26,935 nt of DNA. It comes from Chara braunii (taxonomy: Eukaryota > Streptophyta > Charophyceae > Charales > Characeae). Below the pieces are notes generated by a model, which was given only the letters and a program-made list of their open reading frames with translations, searched no databases and was not told the origin of the DNA. Location of the stretch: NCBI GenBank assembly GCA_003427395.1, contig BFEA01000200.1:1461439-1488373 (forward strand). Reading direction: 5' to 3'. Shown piece after piece: positions 8,809 through 16,082 of this stretch. How positions within the stretch are numbered: the stretch's first letter is position 1; each line of letters begins with the position of its first letter. A program made the translations under genes and the position numbers.

Positions 8809-9633
8809 AGGGTGCAAATTCCTACGTCAATTCCTATTCTACCATCCATCGACAGAAATGTCATGAGGCTTAGAGGGACTCCTCCAAAATGTACATCCAT
8901 TAGGCACACGTGAATTCCTGAATTCGGAAGGCGGCGTGCCTAAAAATCCTACATAAAAGTATAGAAAAATATGAGGAAAATTTTCAAAATTGCAAAAATA
9001 AAAAGACATAATTGGCCGACGTGTCTCATGCACCGGGCCCTTCAAGGACACATGCCCGATGAGCAGTGAAAAGTCAAACACCACAACCAAGAGGACTTCA
9101 ACCGAACATCACTTATCCACCAAAAATGCATCATGAACGGGGTAGAGGAACTGGAACTGGATTTGATCAAACCCGGTTATCAGGAACGCACTAAGAAAAG
9201 GGAAGGGGTTCGGGATCTTATCCATGCACAGAGGTTGGTGCGTCATATGTAGTCCCGGGAAAACACGATGGAAGGGGCATGCTAAGGATTTTATCAAAGA
9301 TGGGGGTTGGAGTTCTAGGTCTGAAGTGAAATCTCTATGTATGTGTTCGAGTTAGGAGAGAAGGCAGAAGGAAGACAAAGGAATGGATAGGTAGATGCAA
9401 AGTTTCAAAAGAAGTGGGGATGAAAAGTACCCTCCTCTACCGTAGTTCCTGGGTGGTGAATGGATTGATAGCCACACGTCCTTGGGCAAGGCCCTTGATC
9501 CGCACCTCAAGCCTTCACAACCCTTAAATATAATAAAAATAATTAAAGAGTTCATTGTCCCTCGCAATTGCTCCAAAAGGAATGGAAGGATGTCACATCA
9601 CATTTTTGTTTTCAGAGCTAAAAGAAATACAAA
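8809..9633. other. Intergenic stretch with one weak coding-like frame (+, 9070-9252)
   Basis: The plus-strand frame 9070-9252 lies between TGA (9067-9069) and TAG (9250-9252). It contains MNGVEELELDLIKPGYQERT, then KKREGVRDLIHAQRLVRHM, and is protein-like in composition but has no known motif. Nothing else is supported in the stretch. Confidence 0.3.
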
Positions 9634-9774
9634 GTGCCTCACTGCACTACATAACACTGTACATGCATTTGGAAGTTTTTTTGACCCGATACATTCACAA
9701 CGTTGGAACCGTTTGAATGCACCTGGTCCTGAGCGTCCAAATACATGTACAATGCTATGTAGTAGAGCGAGGCC
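9634..9774 (-). repeat. 140-bp foldback hairpin (about 65-bp arms, 7-nt loop)
   Basis: The left arm (about 9634-9702) and right arm (about 9710-9774) are reverse complements. The outer 36 bp (9638-9673 against 9736-9771) differ at six positions, five of them transitions. The inner arm has further mismatches and small gaps around the T run. The loop is TTGGAAC. Strand is given as minus because the transition mismatches become G-U pairs in a minus-strand transcript. It may be a miniature inverted-repeat element or a small-RNA precursor. Confidence 0.7.
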
Positions 9775-9785
9775 CAAAGACAACC

Positions 9786-9786
<1 letters not shown>

Positions 9787-9825
<39 letters not shown>

Positions 9826-10278
9826 GCTAATGCTTGTACGCCCAACCAATTCAATTACCTACAAAATCCAGACATGATTGCCCTTCAGGCCTTTTATTGT
9901 CATTATAGTATTACGGGGAACCCCGTCGAAGCCACATTCGTGCTTAAGCCTTCAACAAGGGAACATGCGGAAGTTGCACCCACCAGCAGGTGCGATACTT
10001 GCTATAGCAATTGGGCGATACCGACCAGGGGTCACCCGGTAGCATTTGGACTGAGTTTCTTCTATGGGTCAATCGTTGTGCCTCCCCTCCGGTCTCCTCT
10101 CCCTATGAACATCAACAGTCTCTGACTCTCTGCCCAATGCCACTTGGGGACCAACAGCCTATTTCCAGGTCGTTGGGGTCAATCTTGCCCAGGAAGGTAC
10201 ATGAGGCCAATAGGGATTGAACCGAAGACCTCATGATCGTCACTTGCGCATCTTACCAACTGAGCTAGGCCACTAGAA
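9787..10278 (-). mobile_element. tRNA-derived SINE with 35-nt poly(A) tail
   Basis: The element is read on the minus strand. A pol III A box, TAGCTCAGTTGG (10267-10256), matches TRGCNNAGYNGG. A B box, GGTTCAATCCC (10223-10213), follows at tRNA-like spacing (32 nt). The unrelated body of about 390 nt ends in AGCCTTT plus an A tail, seen on the plus strand as 35 T at 9787-9821. Possible diverged target-site duplications are CAAAGACAAC (left, about 9776) and CAAAGGTAAC (right, about 10281). A SINE encodes nothing and depends on a LINE reverse transcriptase. No intact tRNA cloverleaf forms, so it is not a tRNA gene. Confidence 0.75.
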
Positions 10279-10841
10279 TCAAAGGTAACTGTCATATGTC
10301 GAGTATCCAACCATTACAATAACTTGGGCTCAGGTAACGACCCCGGGTAAACTCTTATTGAAGAGCAGAAGACAATGGTGCTTCAAACAAAGCCATATCA
10401 CAAGTCAGCGGACAAGACAAGACATAGTGCCTAAGCCAACAGAAGGGATCAGACAGCAATGACGCCACCCTGGATACACAGTCTGCGATTGCATGGTGTG
10501 AATGGCCGGGAGAAAGACCCCTCGGGAACTACCACTTTTGGAAACTAAGCAGGGGAAAAGGATGAATACTAATTGATCGCCTCTGGCGATCACGTCTACA
10601 GGCAAGAGACTAACGGGGGGGGGTTGCAAATAGTTGGGATTGAATTAGGACTGCCAAACTAAAGGGGGACAACAAAGGAGGAGTCAGCCCGCAATTTCCA
10701 GGGAGGGACAAGGTCTGCAGGAAGAAGAAGATCTAGAAGCAGGAAGGGTGTTGAGGCATCCCCGAAGGGAATTGGTGCTCCTTATTAGGAAACGATAATG
10801 CCACAGTCCCAACAAAGCTTGTGCTGAGACGATGTAACTAA
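10279..10841. other. Non-coding stretch, possible body of the downstream retroposon
   Basis: No open frame here has a recognisable domain. A G run of nine lies near 10615-10623. Because a poly(A)-tailed retroposon ends at 10995, part of this stretch may be its 5' body. I could not find its start or a target-site duplication. Confidence 0.4.
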
Positions 10842-10995
10842 GGGACGTTGGACCCGATTTCCAACAGGTGAAGCTCCCCACCAATAGATGGAGCAGCCCG
10901 ACCGACAAGGCCTCAATTCCGACGGTTTTCTTACCACTACCGAGATAGAGACATTGCACAACGGGCTTTTTCAAAAAAAAAAAAAAAAAAAAAAA
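10842..10995 (+). mobile_element. Retroposon 3' end with conserved core and 23-nt poly(A)
   Basis: 10843-10895 matches the reverse complement of 15584-15636 at 49 of 53 positions. In both copies the core lies 60-80 bp upstream of a poly(A) tail in the same orientation relative to it. Here the tail is 10973-10995. The core contains a stem pairing GCTCC with GGAGC. Sequences between core and tail differ between copies. This is either a 5'-truncated relative of the LINE at 15505-23600 or a SINE sharing a core with that element's 3' region. Confidence 0.6.
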
Positions 10996-11009
10996 GTACA
11001 TAAAAGAAA

Positions 11010-11290
11010 GATAATTTGCAAAATACCCCCAAAAGTTGAGATATATGTCAACATGTTCATAAAGGATGTGGGTAGAGCGGAATGCCCCTCTAACAAAAAA
11101 CATATTTTATTATTTCATGAAATACCCCTGGTGTCGGGTGGACCTCCATCTTTGCAATATACCCATACTGGGTACCATCCAACTTTGCAAAATGGCCTAG
11201 GACTGGCCAACTTTTCCTAGGCGTCATTGCAAAAGGTCAAGGCTCAAACGGGGAGGTCTAGATTGCAAAGTTGCACGCCCGCTTTATAGG
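11010..11290. repeat. Irregular TTTGCAAAAT-motif repeat region
   Basis: The word TTTGCAA/ATTGCAA recurs at about 11015, 11151, 11184, 11226 and 11262. It is often followed by ATACCC, ATGGCC or AGGTC. The spacing is irregular, suggesting a decayed tandem or self-similar non-coding repeat. No gene is supported. Confidence 0.4.
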
Positions 11291-11314
11291 GGCACAACAC
11301 AAAAATTTCGGCCC

Positions 11315-11471
11315 AAGAGCCTAGCTAAGTGGGTACACCCATGAACTGTTGAAAGATGATGAAAGTTGATGAGTAAATATTGTAAAACCACCTATTTCTG
11401 AATGACCTGGGGCCGGTCAGCTTAATGATGATATCTCAAGGTCGTCGCCCTTTAAAAAAAAAAAAAAAAAA
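11315..11471 (+). mobile_element. SINE family B, copy 1 (tRNA-like head, poly(A) tail)
   Basis: The A box TAGCTAAGTGGG lies at 11322-11333; the B-box region is degenerate. The 3' half shares ordered blocks with 12790-12982: GAATGACCTGGGGCCGGTCA, ATGATATCTCAAGG, and the terminal CTTTAAAAA. The tail is 18 A (11454-11471). It is non-autonomous and encodes nothing. Confidence 0.65.
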
Positions 11472-12635
11472 CATAACGACCAAGCGCGAAGTGAATATAA
11501 CTCTCTTTTTAACAAACAAAGCCTCTTAAAGGTGAAGACAGATCGATTTTCAATTGATTTGTTTCGCATAGGAAAAATATTGCATAACAAAATAATATAT
11601 TGCGTGCTTTATCAACTTGCTCGATTGATCAACACTTTTTTTTTTTTTTTTTTTTTGGATTTGTTTTAAGTTATACTGAGAAAAAACAGATAAATAAGAG
11701 TTATTTTAGGACAATGGTGTATAACACATCGACCAGGACGAAAACCAAACACTTACATACCCATAGGCGGTCGAATTAAACTCAAGTATTCTCAAATATT
11801 GAAATCTTGATAAAATAATTCTCCATAATAATAATTGAGTAAAGATTTAAACTGATAGACTGTAGTAAAATGTTCTATTCATCTGTAACAAGTGCTCTCC
11901 AAATCGTGCAAGATGGTCACCCATCACACGGCTTTCCAACCTGAGTAACCTTTGTGGCGTGTTTGATACAGCCGCTATTACAACGGAATTTGCTTATGTT
12001 GTGCTTAAAGAGGAGTTGATCATTGTTCTCTTAAGATAAGCAAGCCCTCCTTATCTATCGGTAGTGGTATGCTTGGACGTTGATTGACCTAATAAAGAAA
12101 GCGACTACTGCTCAGCCCATCTCTATTCGGCCTAGGCTTGCCATCTATGTGGTTACTCGCCGCCGAACATCATCTTTCTTATTATGTATGGTGTGCGTTA
12201 ATTGAAATAGAATAGAGTTGGAGGCACAATTTATTTAAATAAACAGGCCTCTGGAGGACTACAATGATAGATGGATCGTTGTAGTCTGCTTGCTCTAGCC
12301 AGACCTTTCTCTCAGACATGATTTAATTGATTTCCAAAGGGTACAAACTCAGTAGATATCGAAGCAACCAACGACTGCTTAGTTAGTCTCACCCGACCGT
12401 CGACGGATTCGTACTGCTCAAGTAAGATACGATCTGATTTGTAGTAGATGGGAAAAAAAACAGCCTGGATCTTATCTTCACTGGCGATGTGTTTGATGGA
12501 GTGGAAAGAAAGGTACAAGGGGCGTTTTTCCTTTGGATGGATGTCTGAGTGGTTGAAGGTATATAAGTCTTGAAAACCGACATATTGCGAATTATCCCAG
12601 AAAAGAAATACAAAAGTAAAAGAGACAACAACTTA
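11472..12635. other. AT-rich intergenic stretch, no supported gene
   Basis: It contains a 21-nt T run (11636-11656), possibly the tail of an unrecognised minus-strand retroposon, and the short hairpin at 12257-12286. A TATATAAG motif near 12560 is about 75 bp upstream of the U2-like sequence, too far for a plant snRNA TATA element. No plant upstream sequence element was seen. No open frame is convincing. Confidence 0.5.
12257..12286. repeat. 12-bp hairpin (11 of 12 paired)
   Basis: GACTACAATGAT (12257-12268), loop AGATGG, ATCGTTGTAGTC (12275-12286). The single mismatch is a transition. Confidence 0.8.
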
Positions 12636-12762
12636 TGCGTGTCATCCTCGACCTTTTGGCTAAGTTCAAGTGTAGTAATAGTAGTATCTGTTCTGATCAA
12701 TGTAATATCTGATTCGTGGTTCATCGGGCCACATTAAAAAAAAAAAAAAAAAAAAAAAAAAA
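12636..12762 (+). pseudogene. U2 snRNA 5'-half retropseudogene with poly(A) tail
   Basis: The sequence follows the U2 spliceosomal RNA 5' region in order. CTCGACCTTTTGGCTAAG corresponds to stem I. TTCAAGTGTAGTA follows, then TATCTGTTCTGATCA and TAATATCTGATTCGTGG. Last is the plant-style second stem, GTGG-TTCATCGGG-CCAC. Similarity ends before the Sm-site region, and 27 A (12736-12762) follow directly. Full U2 is about 190-200 nt, so roughly the first half is present. The branch-point recognition segment contains an apparent duplication of about 9 nt (GTAGTA occurs twice). The poly(A) tail indicates LINE-mediated retroposition rather than an active gene. Confidence 0.8.
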
Positions 12763-12789
12763 CAATGAAAAACAAAAAACAGTCCCCTT

Positions 12790-12982
12790 GACCAACTGAC
12801 ATGGCTCAGTAGGAACACCCACCAAACTGTTGAAATACAGACTTGAGTTCGAACACAACTGGAAGCAGATGAGAAAAATACTACAATTTTGAATTACCTT
12901 GGGCCGGTCAGTTCGAGGAATCGAGGGTGATATCTCAAGGCTGTCTCTCTTTAAAAAATATATTAAAAAAAAAAAAAAAAAC
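12790..12982 (+). mobile_element. SINE family B, copy 2 (tRNA-like head, poly(A) tail)
   Basis: The A box TGGCTCAGTAGG (12802-12813) and a B-box-like GAGTTCGAACAC (12845-12856) are 31 nt apart, as in tRNA promoters. The 3' half shares the GGGCCGGTCAG, GATATCTCAAGG and CTTTAAAAA blocks with 11315-11471, establishing a two-member family. The tail is interrupted poly(A) (12953-12982). It sits only about 28 bp downstream of the U2 chimera. Confidence 0.75.
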
Positions 12983-13682
12983 TCTCTCTGTGCGTGGCAG
13001 TTTTTTATGTCCTCGTTGGCACTGATCTGCCCAAAACATTTGGGGCGTAATCGTAGGACCATAGGGGCCACTAATGGCCTTCGCTCCACTACTCTCCTAT
13101 ATGCACAAAGGACAAAAAACCTGCCTCTGTATCTTTCCATGTTGTGGGGCAAGATTCAGTCCCATTTTGCACATGTGGAGAGCAGTGGAGAGAGGCCCAA
13201 TGGCGCGCTAAGGTGTCTTGCATAGTTTCGAGTCCAAAGTCAAAGGTCTCAATCAAGTTTAACTTTTTTTATTTTTTTTATTTTGTTTTTAAAGCCCACG
13301 TTGTTGTAGAGGTGGGATACTAGACCAATGACAGTTATCCACAGTACTCGGCCACTTGGTTGTTAAGCCGAATCCCCTCACCCACCCTTCCTCTTATCAT
13401 TTTTGCCCTGGTGCACCCCCACCCCTCCTGTCCTACCCTAGTGTTAACCACCCAGGACCATCGCCCATTGCCATATTGGCAGGGTGACCTGATCAGACAA
13501 CGGTTGCAGGCACCCGGGCTAGGCAGAGAGACCTACCCCCCCTGCTCAACCCTGGTTGAAGCAGACGCCGTCCAAGAATGATTGCAAGGGGACTTCAGGA
13601 GCTAGGTATGAACATGCTACTACAGATCTTCATGAGGGTGCACAGTGTTACGTTGTATTACTACTATTGTGTTTTGATGGCA
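12983..13682. other. Intergenic stretch with T-rich tract at 13263-13295
   Basis: No gene is supported. The T-rich tract, interrupted by A and G, could be a decayed poly(A) tail of a minus-strand retroposon. The last 30 bp before 13683 resemble the end of tandem unit 1 (ATTGTGTTTTGATGGCAGAG against ATTGTGTTAATGGTAGAG), so a partial extra unit precedes the array. Confidence 0.5.
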
Positions 13683-14757
13683 GAGAGTTGGGGATCCTCC
13701 GTTCCCTCGTATATCCCTGGAGCCCGTTCCGGCCCCACGGTAAGGTGCAGTATCTCCTGACACCCCTGACACGCCGTACTAAGGAACTGCTATATCGGCC
13801 TCCCCTATGCTACGTACTAGGAGGACAGCCAACCCTCAGTCATGTGTGTATTGCAGTGTTTTATTGTGTTAATGGTAGAGAGTTAAGAATCCTCTTTTCC
13901 ATCGTATATCCCTGGAGCCCATTCCGGCCCCGCGGTAAGGTGTCGTATCTCCTGACGCCCTCGACATCCCGTACTAAGGAACTTTATGCCAGCCTCAAGC
14001 CCTAAGCTACGTACTAGGAGGATAGCCAACCCTAAGTCGTGAATCATGGACTGCATCATGGACTGTGTGTATTGACCCTGAAGAATCGTTGATAATGACG
14101 ATCGAGAGTTGGGGATCCTTTGTTCCACCGTCATCCCTGGAGCCCGTTTCGGCCTTGGGGTAAGGTGCAGTATCTCCTACACCGCCGACATCCCGTACTA
14201 AGGAACTACTATGCCAGCCTCAAGCCCTAAGCTACGTACTAGGAGGATAGCCAACCATAAGTCGTGAATCATGGACTGTATCATGGACTACGTGTATGGA
14301 CCCTGGAAAATCGTTGATAGGGAGAGTTGGGGATCCTTTGTTCCCTTGTATATCCCTGGAGCCCGTTCAGGCCCCGCGGTAAGGTGCAGTACCTCCTAAC
14401 ACCCCCGACATCCCGTACTAAGGAACTGCTATGCTAACCTCAACCCTTAAGCTACGTACTAGGAGGATAACCAACCCTGAGTCGTGGAACATGGACTGTA
14501 TCTATTGACCCTTGAGAACCCTGTGTTGTATGATAAACTGTGAGAGCTTGACAATCCTTCGTTTCCTCGTATGTCCCTGGAGCCCGCTCCGGCCCCATGG
14601 TAAAGTGCAGTATACACCCCGACATCCCGTACGAAGGAACTGCTGTGCTAGCCTCAATCCTGACTACGTACTGTGAGGATGACCAGCCCTAAGTCATAAT
14701 CTGGTATCAAACACAGGACCTCATGTGAATCGTGCAAATGACCTAACCTGTTGACAT
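13683..14757. repeat. Five-unit diverged tandem array (about 195-226 bp per unit)
   Basis: Units start with GAGAGTT or GAGAGCTT at 13683, 13878, 14104, 14322 and 14542. Each carries, in order, a GGATCCT/CAATCCT-like block, TCCCTGGAGCCCG, CGGTAAGGTGCAGTA, CGTACTAAGGAACT, and CTACGTACTAGGAGGAT followed by AGCCAACC. Unit lengths differ by insertions in the tail (GTCGTGAATCATGGACTG is doubled in the middle units). Unit 5 is the most diverged. Short plus-strand frames span units but differ between them, so the array is not evidently coding. I do not recognise a named satellite. Confidence 0.85.
14700..14757 (-). other. Degenerate tRNA-like sequence at the end of the array
   Basis: On the minus strand this reads CATGAGGTCCTGTGTTTGAT followed by ACC. 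It resembles the SINE segment at 10243-10213 (CATGAGGTCTTCGGTTCAAT then CCC) and includes a B-box-like GTTTGATACC. The A box is not clear. It may be a relic SINE head. Confidence 0.35.
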
Positions 14758-15024
14758 ATACTGTGAAGTAGTCTGAAGTTGTGCTCTGCTGGGCTCGAGT
14801 AAACCAGACTGTACAAACCACCCAACAGTCGCGTGACCACCCATAGACCAAGAACATCAGAATACCCTACCATCGCCCAGTCCCAAGTTCTCAACATACA
14901 ACAACTGTGAGCACCCCTTGGGTGGTGCACAAGCAGTGTCTGTAATAGCTAATCTGCGTCATCTCAAGGGGGGGTGTATCCAACCGTGCGTCAATCTAAC
15001 GCCTTGCCGGTGTCCATATGCAAG

Positions 15025-15112
15025 GCTGCGGATTTGAACTCGCAACCTCATACCACAATGCGCATTTCCAACCGGTGCTCTAACCACTGAGCAACATCAA
15101 CTGGACTTTGTC
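15025..15112 (-). other. tRNA-derived sequence with A and B boxes
   Basis: On the minus strand GTTGCTCAGTGGTTAGAGC (A box at 15095-15084) is followed by GAGTTCAAATCC (B box near 15040-15029), 43 nt apart. The D-arm pairs GCTC with GAGC. The acceptor stem is absent (the 3' side does not pair with GTTGATG) and the anticodon arm is poor. It is therefore a tRNA pseudogene or SINE head, not a working tRNA. No adjacent poly(A) tail is visible. Confidence 0.5.
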
Positions 15113-15504
15113 ACAGTCTTTGTAAGGGACGTAGGTGAAACTTCACTGCATGTGCCAGTCCTCTTCCCTACACTCCTAGCATAGCATTCCTAGCTGGAAA
15201 CTTGAAGGTGATACGGTTGTCCATTGCATGACAGTCAGCCTCATCGTAAGGTTAAAATAGGCAATACCGAGGAGAAAAAGGAGCTTCAACAATAATGAAA
15301 GTCAATCCCAGGACTCCCGAACAGTGATTTTCATCCTGGAAGTCGTATGGCTTACGGTTTTGAGCTGTCAGCCCGTCGTTTCCTACAAATCTCATCATTC
15401 ATATATCCGTGGCCTATGATCGTTGTAGGGAAAGGAGGACATGGAGGGACTCGTTATGCACATTCCCAACAGTGAAAGCAAATCTTGGGAGCGGAGAAAC
15501 TAGG
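15113..15504. other. Intergenic stretch, nothing recognised
   Basis: There is no convincing frame, repeat or RNA structure between the tRNA-like sequence and the T run at 15505. Confidence 0.5.
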
Positions 15505-15536
15505 TTTTTTTTTTTTTTTTTTAACACGCCTCTCCA

Positions 15537-15636
15537 GTGCTAGTGATGCTGATAAGCGCAGCCACCACTAGCACCAAGGGAGATGCTCCATCTATTGGTG
15601 GGGAGCATCACCTGATGGAAAACGGGTCCAGCGTCC
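15537..15636 (-). other. 3'-end stem-loop and conserved 53-bp core
   Basis: The stem-loop at 15537-15574 pairs 11 of 12 positions. The core at 15584-15636 is shared with 10843-10895 (49/53) and contains its own 8-bp stem, GATGCTCC (15582-15589) with GGAGCATC (15602-15609). Both may be RNA features recognised by the LINE machinery. Confidence 0.6.
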
Positions 15637-15737
15637 CATTTACAACTGAGTTTGGAAATGTCTTCCAGCATTGATTACTCTGGCTTCAGAGGATTGACTG
15701 AGCAGGTTAAAGGAGAAAGATAAAGAACCTTTTCACC

Positions 15738-15853
15738 CTGTGCCGGGCGTCGGATATCAGCTATTGCAACCTAGTTCCTCCCTCCCTAGACCGGTCCTCT
15801 ACGCCCTGTGTCTGGCGTCGGATATCAGCTACTACAACCTAGTTCCCCGCTCC
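15738..15853. repeat. Direct repeat of about 49 bp, twice, 66 bp apart
   Basis: 15738-15786 and 15804-15853 share CCCTGTG, GGCGTCGGATATCAGCTA and CAACCTAGTTCC, with few mismatches. It lies in the presumed 3' UTR of the LINE. Confidence 0.85.
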
Positions 15854-16082
15854 CCAGCCACTCATTTCTCTTCTGCATCTCTTTACCTTTCCTTGTGATG
15901 CCCAACGGAGCCTGCCAAAACTTATGTTGAGCATCCATTTACTTGGACTTGGGTGGGTGGGTGGGTAAGGGAGGGGTAAGGGGTAGACTCCGTTAGCCTG
16001 TGGATAAACCTTGGACCCTAGTCTTTTGTCAAAAACCTTCTTCTTTGAGTTCATCCCTCCATTCCATACCACTGCATTTCTA

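Noticed and set aside
10500-10570. A segment vaguely like 5S rRNA (AACTAAGC followed by GGATGAATACT)
   Set aside because: Similarity does not extend to the internal promoter boxes in the right order and spacing.
11905-11930. GGTCACCCATC, resembling part of 5S rRNA
   Set aside because: Only about 12 bases match; the rest of the 5S promoter and stems are absent.
13340-13380. Possible tRNA fragment (GGTTGTTAAGCCGAATCCC)
   Set aside because: No D-arm or anticodon arm at suitable spacing on either strand.
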